A stretch of DNA of 64,000 bases. Origin: OFTM10 sp964344055. GTDB taxonomy: Bacteria; Actinomycetota; Acidimicrobiia; Acidimicrobiales; Aldehydirespiratoraceae. The stretch is from contig CAYFLT010000006.1 in assembly GCA_964344055.1 (NCBI GenBank), positions 37,619 to 101,618 of the forward strand, read 5' to 3'. Each line of letters begins with the position of its first letter. Positions within the stretch are counted from its first letter, which is position 1. The notes under the pieces are model-generated. The model saw only the letters and a program-made list of their open reading frames with translations. It made no database searches and was not told the origin of the DNA. Of the stretch, positions 32,208 through 41,149 are shown in pieces. Made by a program: the position numbers and the translations under genes.

Positions 32208-33356
32208 TCAGTAGAGGAACATGGGCTTGCCGCCGACGTGGCGAACCTTGGGGCGGTAGGCGTCGACGTCGTAGAGCTCGTCGACATCGACCCGCTTGAC
32301 CCCCTGCCCGGTCTCCGAGATCGGCACGTTCGTGTAGGAGCCGGACCGCAGCGCCACCATCCGACCGGACGAACCCTCCATGGCCAGGTCGGCGGCCATC
32401 ACCGCGTAGTTGGTGCCCACCATCAGATCGAGACTGTCGGGCCGGCCCGAGCGCATCAGGTAGGCGACCTCCTGGAGGATGATTCCCTGGCCGGTCTTCT
32501 GCTTGAGCAGCTCACCGGTGGTCGCGCCGATCCCACCGAGTTTGCGATGGCCGTACGCATCGGCTTCGCCGGAGAGGTGCAGGTCACCACCCTCGATGGT
32601 CGCGCCCTCCGAAATCGTGATCATGGCGTAGTTGGACGGGTTCTCGGTCTTGTCCTGCATCACCAGCTCGGCGAGCCTGTCGATGTCGAAGGGCACCTCG
32701 GAGATGAGCGCTCGGTCGACGCCGGCGAGGTACGCCGTGATCAGCGATGTCTCGCCGGAGTACCGGCCGAACAACTCGACCACCGCGATCCGTTCGTGGG
32801 AGCCGGTGCTGGTCCGCAGATTGTGGATGAACTCGACCCCCCGCGTGATCGCGGTGGAGAAGCCGATGCAGTAGTCGGTGCCGTGGACGTCGTTGTCCAT
32901 CGTTTTCGGAATCGCCACGACCGGGACACCCTCCTGGTGCATCCGCAGGGCGTACGAAAGGGTGTCGTCGCCACCGATCGGGATGAGCGCGTCCACACCG
33001 AGCGCTTCGACGACCTCGAGCACGTGGCCGGTGAGATCGTGAGGGCCGGCGCCCTCGACCGAGCCGCGAAGGAACTCGGGGACCTCATCGTCGGCGACCC
33101 GGGCCGGGTTGGTCCGGGACGTGTGGAGGAAGGTGCCTCCGGTCCGGTCGATCGTACGCACCGCGGCCGCATCGAGCGGCATGGTGTTGTGTTCCACCGA
33201 CGCCGAATCGCTCGGGTCGCAGTTCAGCAGTCCGGCCCAACCCCGCCGGAAACCGATCACCTCTCCCCCGGCATCGCCGATGCGGTTGACGGCCGCCTTG
33301 ATCGAGGGATTCAACCCGGGGACGTCGCCCCCACCGGTCAGGATCGCGATTCGCAT
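32208..33356 (-). CDS. 6-phosphofructokinase, PPi-type signature residues
   Basis: 382-residue phosphofructokinase, a key glycolytic enzyme. Motifs: TGGGDVPGLNPSIKAAVNRI at the N-terminus, LIPIGGDDTLSYA, AIPKTMDNDVHGTDYCIGF and VELFGRYSGETSLITAYLAG. ATP-dependent enzymes have GGDGS and PGTIDND; the GGDDT and PKT(M)DND seen here are the hallmarks of pyrophosphate-dependent or group III enzymes. A reversible, PPi-using reaction is therefore likely. GGAGGATGGCGCG precedes the ATG and serves as the ribosome-binding site. Convergent with the MBL-fold gene. Confidence 0.9.
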   Translation of the reverse strand: MRIAILTGGGDVPGLNPSIKAAVNRIGDAGGEVIGFRRGWAGLLNCDPSDSASVEHNTMPLDAAAVRTIDRTGGTFLHTSRTNPARVADDEVPEFLRGSVEGAGPHDLTGHVLEVVEALGVDALIPIGGDDTLSYALRMHQEGVPVVAIPKTMDNDVHGTDYCIGFSTAITRGVEFIHNLRTSTGSHERIAVVELFGRYSGETSLITAYLAGVDRALISEVPFDIDRLAELVMQDKTENPSNYAMITISEGATIEGGDLHLSGEADAYGHRKLGGIGATTGELLKQKTGQGIILQEVAYLMRSGRPDSLDLMVGTNYAVMAADLAMEGSSGRMVALRSGSYTNVPISETGQGVKRVDVDELYDVDAYRPKVRHVGGKPMFLY

Positions 33357-33410
33357 CGCGCCATCCTCCCACGCTCCACCTGCGCTCGGCAGGGCCCTCG
33401 GCCCCTGTGC

Positions 33411-34358
33411 TCAGCCCGCGACCCGGATCTCCCCCACCTCGGTGCCGGCCACGTTTCGCAGCGGATCGAGCGTGACGTCCACCCCGAATCCAAGGTCCGC
33501 GAGCACCCACAAGAGTGCGGCCTCGGACGCCCGCGAGGCACCATCGCGCGCCTTCAGGGCCATACCGAGCCCCGCACCGGGTACCGCCGCGGCGAACACT
33601 CCCTCGGCGCCGCCCTTCACGACCACCGACCCTTCGGCGGCGGTGTTCACGCGCGTGCACATCCGACCGTTTCCGGCCATCAGCACCGGGGCCGCCGCCA
33701 TCGCCGACAAGAGCTGCACCCCGGCCGGACGGTCGGTCAGCGCGGCCCATCCGCCCGCGAGACGGTCGAGCGCCATCTCCCACACCGGGATCCCGCAACC
33801 GTCGATCACCGGCGTGGCGCCCACGAACGAAACCCCACACAGCTCCTCGATCGCCGGAGTGATGTGGTCCCGCTGCACCGGATGCTCAGGGGCGATGTAG
33901 CCGCGGTGATCGATGCCGAGATGGCGACAGACCGTGAGGAAGCCGCAGTGCTTGCCGGAGCAGTTGTTGTGGCGGGCGTCGGGTTCCTGGCCGGCTCGGA
34001 TCAGGGCGACGTCGCTGTCCTCGTGGATCGGTCCGTGTGCACCACACTCGAACGCGTCGACGTCCAGCCCGATCGCGGCCAGCCAGTCGTCGAGTTCGGC
34101 GACGTGCACCGGCTCTGCGTTGTGGCTCGCACACGCGAGCGACAGTTGCTCGGTCGTGAGTGAGTACGCGTCGGCCGCGCCGGTCTCCACCAGCGGCACC
34201 GCCTGGATCGGCTTCATCGACGACCGGGCCAGAACACCACGCGACGGGTTGCCCCGACCCGACCGATGCCCGTCGCGACCCACCACCGCGACGTCGACCT
34301 CATGGCGGCTCTCCACCACCGCGCCACGACGAATCTCGACCACAAGCGGATGCGACAT
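33411..34358 (-). CDS. L-asparaginase, type II-like (Rhizobium etli AnsA family)
   Basis: 315 residues. The family signature is GVLARSSMKPIQAVPLVE (serine-serine-x-lysine nucleophile region), LSLACASHNAEPVHV, HNNCSGKHCGFL and the C-terminal NGRMCTRVNTAAEG with KGGAEGVFAAAVPG. It hydrolyses asparagine to aspartate and ammonia and is unrelated to the E. coli type enzymes. No signal peptide is seen. ATG 34358 lies seven bases after a TAGGGT -10 box, suggesting a leaderless transcript. It is divergent from pntA1. Confidence 0.88.
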   Translation of the reverse strand: MSHPLVVEIRRGAVVESRHEVDVAVVGRDGHRSGRGNPSRGVLARSSMKPIQAVPLVETGAADAYSLTTEQLSLACASHNAEPVHVAELDDWLAAIGLDVDAFECGAHGPIHEDSDVALIRAGQEPDARHNNCSGKHCGFLTVCRHLGIDHRGYIAPEHPVQRDHITPAIEELCGVSFVGATPVIDGCGIPVWEMALDRLAGGWAALTDRPAGVQLLSAMAAAPVLMAGNGRMCTRVNTAAEGSVVVKGGAEGVFAAAVPGAGLGMALKARDGASRASEAALLWVLADLGFGVDVTLDPLRNVAGTEVGEIRVAG

Positions 34359-34365
34359 GGCGGGA

Positions 34366-34371
34366 ACCCTA
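34366..34371 (-). promoter_or_regulatory. Probable leaderless promoter -10 of the asparaginase gene
   Basis: Minus-strand TAGGGT (TANNNT), seven bases before ATG 34358; no ribosome-binding site. Confidence 0.4.
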
Positions 34372-34459
34372 TTGGTGTTGAGCGGTGAGTGTCGCAGCCC
34401 TCGGCCACCGGACCGATACCCTCACCTCTACGGGCAACCGTCGTCGAGAGCGAGGCTCA

Positions 34460-35602
34460 TTGCGAATCGCGGTACTACGCGAAGGAACCGAGCACGAACG
34501 TCGAGTCGCACTCACACCAGAAGCCGCCGCCAAGTTGGGCAAGGACGGCCATGGCGTGATCGTGGAGGCCGGCGCCGGCGAACGATCGGGTATCCACGAC
34601 TACGAATACCGCGAGGCCGGCGCCCTCGTGGCCGAGGACCGCGTCCGGGCACTCGAAACGGCCGATGCCGTCGTCTCCGTCGCTCGTCCCGAGCCCGACG
34701 ATCTGAACGACCGGCACACCGTGATGGCGCTGCTCGACCCGCTCTGGGCTCCCGGACCGATGGTGGCACTCGCCGCCTCCGGCGCCTCCTCCCTCTCACT
34801 CGAACTGGTCCCGCGCATCACCCGAGCCCAGTCGATGGACGTACTGTCGTCGATGGCCACCGTGGCCGGCTATCAGGCGGTCCTCACCGCCGCCCACCGG
34901 CTCCCACGAATGTTCCCGATGCTGATGACCGCAGCCGGCACGGTTCCCGCGGCCCGGGTGTTCGTGCTCGGCGCCGGCGTGGCCGGTCTTCAGGCCATCG
35001 CCACCGCGAAGCGTCTGGGCGCCGTGGTCGAGGCCTTCGACATCCGACCGGCCGCAGCCGAACAGATCCGGTCGGTGGGCGCCAAGGCCGTGGAACTGGA
35101 CCTCGACACCGAGGACTCCGAGGACTCCGGCGGCTACGCCAAGGCGCAGGCCGAGGACCAACAGGCCCGCCAGCGCGAGGCACTCACCCCGATCCTCGCC
35201 GCGGCGGACGTCGTGATCACCACCGCCGCTATTCCCGGCGCTCGCAGCCCGGAACTGGTCTCGACCGACATGGTCGAGGTGATGCGTCCGGGGTCGCTGG
35301 TGATCGACCTCGCCGCGGCTCGAGGCGGGAACTGCACACTCACCGTCGCCGACGAGGAGATCGTCCACGAAGGGGTGACGGTGCTCGGCCCGACCCGGCT
35401 CGAGTCGGACTCCGCCCGGTCGGCGTCGGCGATGTTCGCCAACAACCTCGTTGCGCTCATCAAGCACCTGACCAACGAGGAAGGGGATCTCGTGGTGGAC
35501 CCGGAGGACGAGATCACCGGGGCGATGCTCGTGACCCACGGCGGCTCGGTGGTGCACGAGCGAGTCGCCGCCGCCCTCGAATCCTCAGGAGGACCGCAGT
35601 GA
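34460..35602 (+). CDS. pntA1: NAD(P) transhydrogenase alpha subunit part 1 (NAD-binding domain I)
   Basis: 380-residue NAD(H)-binding subunit of proton-translocating transhydrogenase, which moves hydride from NADH to NADP. Motifs: RIAVLREGTEHERRVALTPE at the start, VEAGAGERSGIHDYEY, TAAGTVPAARVFVLGAGVAG (dinucleotide fold) and DQQARQREALTPILAAADV. The protein normally begins MRIAVLRE, so TTG 34460 is chosen; a TACCCT -10 (34417-34422) gives it a leader of about 30 bases. GTG 34385 is a possible but longer start. Three separate genes, pntA1-pntA2-pntB, as in Rhodospirillum. Confidence 0.88.
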   Translation: MRIAVLREGTEHERRVALTPEAAAKLGKDGHGVIVEAGAGERSGIHDYEYREAGALVAEDRVRALETADAVVSVARPEPDDLNDRHTVMALLDPLWAPGPMVALAASGASSLSLELVPRITRAQSMDVLSSMATVAGYQAVLTAAHRLPRMFPMLMTAAGTVPAARVFVLGAGVAGLQAIATAKRLGAVVEAFDIRPAAAEQIRSVGAKAVELDLDTEDSEDSGGYAKAQAEDQQARQREALTPILAAADVVITTAAIPGARSPELVSTDMVEVMRPGSLVIDLAAARGGNCTLTVADEEIVHEGVTVLGPTRLESDSARSASAMFANNLVALIKHLTNEEGDLVVDPEDEITGAMLVTHGGSVVHERVAAALESSGGPQ

Positions 35603-35901
35603 CGTTCCTACTCGCGCTCACCCTGTTCGTGCTCGCGGTGTTCCTCGGTGTGGAACTCATCTCGAAGGTCCCGCCGACCCTGCACACCCCGCTGATGTCG
35701 GGATCGAACGCCATCTCCGGCATCACCCTCATCGGGGCGATCGTGTCGGCCGGCACCGACCACCGCACCCTCACCACAGCGCTCGCGTTCGCCGCGGTCG
35801 TGCTGGCCACCGTGAACGTGATGGGTGGGTTCCTCGTCACCAACCGGATGCTGTCGATGTTCTCGACCCGCCAGCCGAAGCCAAAGGCCGAGGTCGACTA
35901 G
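35599..35901 (+). CDS. pntA2: NAD(P) transhydrogenase alpha subunit part 2 (small membrane subunit)
   Basis: 100-residue membrane subunit with three to four hydrophobic helices: FLLALTLFVLAVFLGVELIS, PLMSGSNAISGITLIGAI (a conserved loop of domain II) and AAVVLATVNVMGGFLVTNRM. It forms half of the proton channel. The GTG start (35599) has AGGAGG six bases before it and overlaps the pntA1 stop as GTGA. It ends directly against pntB, whose ATG is the next codon position. Confidence 0.92.
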   Translation: MTFLLALTLFVLAVFLGVELISKVPPTLHTPLMSGSNAISGITLIGAIVSAGTDHRTLTTALAFAAVVLATVNVMGGFLVTNRMLSMFSTRQPKPKAEVD

Positions 35902-37309
35902 ATGGGCCGAGCCGATCTCATCCAACTGGGCTATCTCGCGGCCGCGGTCCTCTTCATCGTCGGCCTGAAAGGGCTGGCCCGCCCCCGCACGGCTCGCCGC
36001 GGCAACCTGCTCGGGGCTTCCGGCATGCTCGTGGCCGTCCTGGTCACCCTGCTCGACCAGGCGATCGTGTCCTACTGGGTCCTCGCGGCGGGCATGGCCG
36101 TCGGCGCTGCCGTCGGGGTCACGCTCGCCGTCCGCGTGCAGATGACCTCGATGCCGGAGCTGGTGGCCCTCTTCAACGGCTTCGGTGGCGCGGCCTCGGT
36201 GCTGGTCGCCGGCGCATCGTTCACCGAACTCGCCGACCTCGGGCTGGTGGACGATCAGACCTCCGCCGCCGCCGCGGCCACCGCACTCATCGGCGCGGTC
36301 ACCTTCACCGGTTCGGTGATCGCGTTCTTCAAGCTGAAGGAGTCGCTGAAGTGGGGGGGCTTCGGCGGCATCCGGATGGTCAACGTCGCCCTTGCGATCA
36401 CCAGTGCAGCGTTGGTCGCAACGGTGGTGGCCGATCCATCCGACACCACCTGGTTGTGGGCGCTGGTCGGCGTCGGTGCCCTGCTCGGTCTGCTGGCCGT
36501 CATTCCGATCGGTGGCGCCGACATGCCGGTCGTCATCGCCCTGCTCAACTCCCTCTCCGGATTGGCGGCGTCCGCCACGGGCTTCGTGCTCGACAACACG
36601 CTCCTGATCATCGCCGGATCTCTGGTGGGGGCCAGTGGGCTGATCCTCACCCAGATCATGTGTGTGGCGATGAACCGCACCGCCCTCGAAGTCATCTTCT
36701 CCGACGCGCCCGCCGCGGCAGGTGGTGGGCCGTCCGACGACGACGTCTACGCCATCGATGGCGCCGTGCATCGAAAAGGCGCTTCCGGCCTCGTCGGCGG
36801 ACGAGGTGGCGATGATCCTCGACACCGCCACCCGGGTGGCGGTGGTTCCCGGCTACGGACTCGCCGTCGCCCAGGCCCAGCACGCGGTCCGGGACCTGGC
36901 CAAGAACCTCCAGGATCGGGGCGTGGAGGTCGTCTTCGCGATCCACCCGGTCGCCGGTCGCATGCCGGGTCACATGAACGTGCTACTCGCCGAAGCCGAG
37001 ATCGACTACGAACTGCTGCTCGAGATGGACGACGTCAACCCGACGTTCGCGGAGACCGACGTCGCCATCGTTCTGGGCGCCAACGACGTCGTGAATCCGC
37101 TCGCCGAGACCGACCCCGACTCACCGATCGCCGGCATGCCGATCCTCAACGTCGATCAGTCCCGCACGGTCGTCGTCATCAAGCGATCCCTGAGCCCCGG
37201 CTTCGCCGGCATCCCGAACCCGTTGTTCGCCGCTGACAACGCCGTGATGCTCTTCGGCGACGGCAAGCAGGCGGTCGCCGACATCACGAAGGCACTCAAC
37301 GATCTCTGA
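35902..37309 (+). CDS. pntB: NAD(P) transhydrogenase beta subunit with an apparent one-base frameshift
   Basis: The N-terminal part (GRADLIQLGYLAAAVLFIVG, MTSMPELVALFNGFGGAASV, IPIGGADMPVVIALLNSLSG) is the membrane domain II. The C-terminal NADP-binding domain III (VAVVPGYGLAVAQAQHAVRD, FAIHPVAGRMPGHMNVLLAE, VLGANDVVNP) is in another frame. The frames change near the A-run at 36774-36777: deleting one A joins them as GAVHR-KALPASSADEV. The repaired protein has about 468 residues, the usual size. A sequencing or assembly error is likeliest; a genuine mutation is possible. Domain III ends normally with KALNDL. Convergent with panB. Confidence 0.85.
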
Positions 37310-37321
37310 CCAGAGCGCCGA

Positions 37322-38167
37322 TCAGCTGCCGTAGAGGCCGGCGAGTTCGTCGGCCTCCTCGTCGGCCATGTGGTAGGCCTCGTCGTGGCTCGGGAAGGCA
37401 CCGGAACGGACATCGTCCGCATAGGCCTTCATCGCCTCGACCGACACGGTCTTGACGTCGGCGTAGCGGCGCACGAACTTCGGTACGAACCGGTCCTCGA
37501 TGCCGAGGAGGTCGTGGTAGACGAGCACCTGACCATCGGTGTGCATGCCGGCCCCGATCCCGATGGTCGGGATGTCGATCGCCTCGGTCACCATCTCGGC
37601 CACGCGGACCGGCACACCCTCGAGCACGATCGAGTAGCAGCCGGCATGCTCCAATGACTTGGCCGCCTGGACCAGCTTGCGAGCCTGTTCGGCCTGCTTC
37701 CCCTGCACCTTGAAGCCGCCCATCGCATGGATCGACTGTGGTGTCAGCCCGATGTGGCCCATGACCGGAATCTCGGCGGAGATGATGCGCTCGATCATCG
37801 GAAGCCGCTTGCGGCCACCCTCGAGCTTCACCGATTGGGCACCGGCGCGCATGAGCGTCGCGGCGTTCTTCACGGTCTCCTCGGGTGAGACGTGGTAGCT
37901 CATCCACGGCATGTCGCCGACGACGTGGCAGTCCGGTTTCGCTCGTGCGACCGCTGCGGTGTGGTGGGCCATGTCGTCGATCGTCACCTGGAGGGTGTCG
38001 TCGTAGCCGAGCACCACCATCGCCAGCGAGTCACCCACGAGGATGAGGTCAGCACCCGCGTCGCTCGCGATTCGAGCTCCGGGGGCGTCGTAGGCGGTGA
38101 CCATCACGAGCGGCTCGCGGCCGCCGCGCACCTTGGTCGCGCCGATTGCAGGGGCAGACAGACCCAT
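37322..38167 (-). CDS. panB: 3-methyl-2-oxobutanoate hydroxymethyltransferase
   Basis: Adds a hydroxymethyl group from methylene-THF to ketoisovalerate, the first committed step to pantothenate and CoA. 281 residues, usual length. Motifs: LVMVTAYDAPGARIASDAGA, LILVGDSLAMVVLGYDDT (magnesium aspartate), VVGDMPWMSYHVSPEETVKN, SVKLEGG, PVMGHIGLTPQS and IPTIGIGAGMHTDGQVLVYH split between IGIGAG and DGQVLVYHD. No other pan gene is nearby. The C-terminal helix is slightly longer than in E. coli (HDEAYHMADEEADELAGLYG). Confidence 0.95.
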   Translation of the reverse strand: MGLSAPAIGATKVRGGREPLVMVTAYDAPGARIASDAGADLILVGDSLAMVVLGYDDTLQVTIDDMAHHTAAVARAKPDCHVVGDMPWMSYHVSPEETVKNAATLMRAGAQSVKLEGGRKRLPMIERIISAEIPVMGHIGLTPQSIHAMGGFKVQGKQAEQARKLVQAAKSLEHAGCYSIVLEGVPVRVAEMVTEAIDIPTIGIGAGMHTDGQVLVYHDLLGIEDRFVPKFVRRYADVKTVSVEAMKAYADDVRSGAFPSHDEAYHMADEEADELAGLYGS

Positions 38168-38289
38168 GACTGACTCCTTTCCCGTCCAGCGCTCTTCGGC
38201 TGCCGGCGGTGCTTCCAGGATACCGGCTGGCCGATGGCCCGATCAACGGCGACCGTTCACAAGACCGCACGTCTGCTACGAGGGTCGCG

Positions 38290-38682
38290 ATGGAGCACCC
38301 AGTCGAACCGAGCGCACCCGAGCGGGAGTCCTTTCGGGAGGCGGCGATCCACGCCGAGTACGAGTCGGGGGTCCACGAAACGTCGGAGCAGGCCGCGAAG
38401 GCTCACGTTGCCGTCCGGGTCGTGCGCATGAGTGTGGGTACGGTCGTCGCTCTCGGCGGGCTGGCGATGATGCCGCTGCCGGGGCCTGGCCTCCCGCTGG
38501 TCGCGGTCGGGCTGGCGATACTCGCCCGCGATGTCGCCTGGGCCGACCGTCTCCTCGGCCACGTCCGGGCCCGTATCCCGAAGGACGACGACGGCGGGAT
38601 CTCCCGCGGCGCGCTTCTCACCATGCTCGTGAGCGGGCTTGCCGGACTCGCCGGGTCCATCTGGTGGTTCTTCGTCCGCTGA
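38290..38682 (+). CDS. PGPGW-type small transmembrane protein
   Basis: 130 residues. It carries the family signature MMPLPGPGLPLVAVGLAILA followed by RDVAWADRLLGHVRARIPK, then a final helix LLTMLVSGLAGLAGSIWWFF. Two or three membrane helices; a soluble acidic N-terminus of about 45 residues. The family (putative transmembrane protein, TIGR02611/PF09656) has no known function. ATG 38290 is chosen because sequence upstream of it is atypical. Divergent from panB; convergent with DUF5318. Confidence 0.75.
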   Translation: MEHPVEPSAPERESFREAAIHAEYESGVHETSEQAAKAHVAVRVVRMSVGTVVALGGLAMMPLPGPGLPLVAVGLAILARDVAWADRLLGHVRARIPKDDDGGISRGALLTMLVSGLAGLAGSIWWFFVR

Positions 38683-38760
38683 CGCGCCGCAGCCGCCACG
38701 GACTGGCTCCCCGAGTTGGAGGCGGAGATCCTCGGCTAGATCAGCTCCAGAGGGAAGGCC

Positions 38761-39144
38761 TCAGCCACCGATCTGACGCGACTGGGTGAGGTGGTTCCAG
38801 CGGCAGGCCACACACACCTCGACCACATATCCCTGGCTCGCGGACTTGCGGGCGGCAAGCCGGGCGAGCTCGCGGTCGCTGGTGACACATCGACCGTGCT
38901 TGGGCAGCCACGGCCCGAAGACGTAGGTGACCTCGACCAGGTCGGCGCCTTCGCAGACCGGACACTCGCGTTCGGTCGAGGTGCCGCAGAACTCCGCGTT
39001 GCGCTGCAGTTCCCGCTGGGCGTCACACACCTGCTCCCGGCTGAGGTGGCCCTCGCGCCATGCCTGCAGGGTGGCCTCGCGCGCCAGTCGGTAGTCGACC
39101 CCGGCACTCGAGCCGATGGCGGCTGCCTGCAGTCCCAGCTTCAC
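38761..39144 (-). CDS. DUF5318 family protein (zinc-ribbon-like)
   Basis: 127 residues. Two cysteine pairs make a likely zinc site: ECPVCEGADLVEVTYVFG and VVEVCVACRWNHLTQ, the latter being the family hallmark. N-terminal half (LAREATLQAWREGHLSREQV) is helical. The family is conserved in Actinobacteria and in Mycobacterium lies near ponA1 and rpsF in the origin region; function unknown. GTG 39144 lies eight bases after a TACCCT -10 box, so the mRNA is probably leaderless. Confidence 0.8.
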   Translation of the reverse strand: MKLGLQAAAIGSSAGVDYRLAREATLQAWREGHLSREQVCDAQRELQRNAEFCGTSTERECPVCEGADLVEVTYVFGPWLPKHGRCVTSDRELARLAARKSASQGYVVEVCVACRWNHLTQSRQIGG

Positions 39145-39152
39145 GAGTGAGC

Positions 39153-39158
39153 AGGGTA
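39153..39158 (-). promoter_or_regulatory. Probable leaderless promoter -10 of the DUF5318 gene
   Basis: Minus-strand TACCCT (TANNNT), eight bases before GTG 39144. Confidence 0.4.
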
Positions 39159-39200
39159 CCCCTCCCCGACCCAGCGAGCCGTCGCGGCCAGACTGAGCCC

Positions 39201-39857
39201 ATGTCGGAGGCCCGGTTCCTACCCCACTACGACAACCGGGCACCGAGCCACCGGCCCCTCTCCCACGTCGAGCTCGGACCGGATCTCGGCGCCGACCTCG
39301 ACCGGCGATTGATCGGGGACGTGACCGGCCGCCGGGTACTCGATCTCGGCTGCGGCGCCGGCCACACGGCGGTCGGGCTCGCCGGACGGGGGGCCAGGGT
39401 GACTGCCACCGATCACGACCCCGAGCAGATCGCTGCCGCCCGCTCGCTCGCCGCGGCGGAAGGGGTGGCCGTGGAGTTCCACGAGTCCCATCCGGCCGAG
39501 CTCGCGTTCATCCGGGCCGATCAGATCGACCTCGCCATCTCGGTCTGGGCCCTCTCACTCGTCGACGACCTCGATCGAGTGCTGCGACAGGTCCACCGGG
39601 TCCTCCGGGCCACCGGCCATGTGGTGATCGCACTCCCACATCCGGCTCAGCTGTGCGTCGAGCCCGACGATCCCGTGCGGACGGTGCGGGCCTGGGACCG
39701 CCATGAACCGGTCGGCGAGCGATGGGTCCACACGACCGAACAGGTCGTCACCGCGCTGGCCCGTTCGAACTTCGCGGTCGACACGGTGCTCGAACGCCAC
39801 ACCGGAGGTTTCCTCCCGGCCACCCTGGTCATACGCGCCCGCAAACTCGGCCTGTAG
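39201..39857 (+). CDS. Class I SAM-dependent methyltransferase
   Basis: 218 residues. Motif I is RRVLDLGCGAGHTAVGLAGR; the acidic loop is VTATDHDPEQIAAARSLAAA; the post-motif segment IDLAISVWALSLVDDLDRVL and RVLRATGHVVIALPHP complete the Rossmann methyltransferase (Methyltransf_11/25). Target unknown. ATG 39201 is 56 bp from the divergent DUF5318 start. It converges with the CCA-adding enzyme gene. Confidence 0.85.
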   Translation: MSEARFLPHYDNRAPSHRPLSHVELGPDLGADLDRRLIGDVTGRRVLDLGCGAGHTAVGLAGRGARVTATDHDPEQIAAARSLAAAEGVAVEFHESHPAELAFIRADQIDLAISVWALSLVDDLDRVLRQVHRVLRATGHVVIALPHPAQLCVEPDDPVRTVRAWDRHEPVGERWVHTTEQVVTALARSNFAVDTVLERHTGGFLPATLVIRARKLGL

Positions 39858-39874
39858 ACATCCGGGTCTGGCGT

Positions 39875-41149
39875 TCAGCGGGCCGCCCACCAGTCGAGCA
39901 ATTGACGTTCGGCAGTCGCCGCTTCCAGCGGGCCCCGAGCGAACCGCTGATCGGCCAACCAGTCCATGGCCACACCCACCTCGGGGCCGGGAGCGAGGTC
40001 GAGCAGCTCACAGACTCGGGATCCCGTCAACACGGGGACCGGTGCGTCGAGATCCGACTCGGCCACGCGCAGGGTGACGAGTCGTTCCGCGGCCCGCTCC
40101 ACGTCGTCGACGGGGGCGCCCACCGCCCGGCGCATGGCGGCCACGAACTCGAGCCGCTCCTCGATCGTGTGACCCTCCGGTGCGCCGGCGGCGGCCCGGC
40201 GGAGCGGCTCGTGCTCGTCGGGGATCCGATCGAGCCAGCTGCGATCACCGATCAGCCAACCCAGTTCGCGTTCCATCGCACCCGACGGCTTGAGTGCACG
40301 GAAGGCGGGGCGCACGTCGTCGACCCCGAGCAGGAACGCGGCCCAGCGGGTGACCGGTTCGGGGGCCGCCGCCTCGACACGGCGCCCGATGACCTGGACT
40401 TCGGGTTCGTGGAGTCCAGCCAGCGGTGGGAACAGTCGGGCGAGCAGACCGGTCCGGTGCAAGAAGAGCACGCCGGCGGCGGCCTGCTCGAGCAGCAGGA
40501 GCTTCTGCAGCTCGTCACGGATCCGCTCGACCGAGACGATCTCCATCCGGTCGCCCAGTTCGATGATGGCATCGAGGAGCCCGGCATCGGGATCAAGGCC
40601 GTACCCCGCGTGGAAACGGGCGGCGCGCAGCATCCGCAACGGGTCGTCGGAGAACGAAACCTCCGCATCGAGCGGGGTCGCGAGAATCGAGCGGCGGAGG
40701 TGCTCACTCCCACCGAAAGGGTCGACGAGTTCCCCCGACATCAGGTCCACCGCCATCGCGTTGACCGTGAAGTCCCGGCGTGAGAGATCGGCCTCCAACG
40801 AGTCGCCGAACGTCACGATCGGCTTGCGCGACGCCTCGGCGTAGACCTCGGCGCGGTGGGTGGTGATCTCGTAGGGCCGCCCATCGACGAGGCAGCCGAT
40901 CGTCCCGAAACGCTCCCCCTGGGTCCACACGGCCTCGGCGAGATCGCTGACCAACCGTTTGATGTCATCGGGTCTCGCTTCTGTGGTGGCGTCCAGATCC
41001 TGCTCGACCCGATCCAGGCCGAGGAGGTGGTCTCGCACGACACCCCCGACGAGATACAGGCGAAAGCCCGCGTCGGAGAACCGCCGGGCCAGCGGCGCAG
41101 CCTCCGCCAGCACCGCCTCGAATCCGGCCGGCGCGGGCGGGTTGCTCAC
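39875..41149 (-). CDS. cca: CCA-adding tRNA nucleotidyltransferase
   Basis: Adds or repairs the 3' CCA end of tRNAs. 424 residues. Class II nucleotidyltransferase head: FRLYLVGGVVRDHLLGL, then EQDLDATTEARPDDIKR (catalytic Asp-x-Asp), RRDFTVNAMAVDL, DPLRMLRAARFHAGYGL and SVERIRDELQKLLL. An actinobacterial PcnA-like, HD-type C-terminal portion is shortened or divergent. In Mycobacterium the pcnA gene also lies beside the MviN/SigM/CwlM block, in the same relative position. Its ATG overlaps the stop of the deacetylase gene by four bases. Confidence 0.92.
   Translation of the reverse strand: MSNPPAPAGFEAVLAEAAPLARRFSDAGFRLYLVGGVVRDHLLGLDRVEQDLDATTEARPDDIKRLVSDLAEAVWTQGERFGTIGCLVDGRPYEITTHRAEVYAEASRKPIVTFGDSLEADLSRRDFTVNAMAVDLMSGELVDPFGGSEHLRRSILATPLDAEVSFSDDPLRMLRAARFHAGYGLDPDAGLLDAIIELGDRMEIVSVERIRDELQKLLLLEQAAAGVLFLHRTGLLARLFPPLAGLHEPEVQVIGRRVEAAAPEPVTRWAAFLLGVDDVRPAFRALKPSGAMERELGWLIGDRSWLDRIPDEHEPLRRAAAGAPEGHTIEERLEFVAAMRRAVGAPVDDVERAAERLVTLRVAESDLDAPVPVLTGSRVCELLDLAPGPEVGVAMDWLADQRFARGPLEAATAERQLLDWWAAR

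Noticed and set aside
36722..37309. A separate 195-codon gene starting at 36722
   Set aside because: Its first ~15 codons do not fit PntB and it starts inside domain II coding sequence; it is the second half of pntB after a one-base shift.
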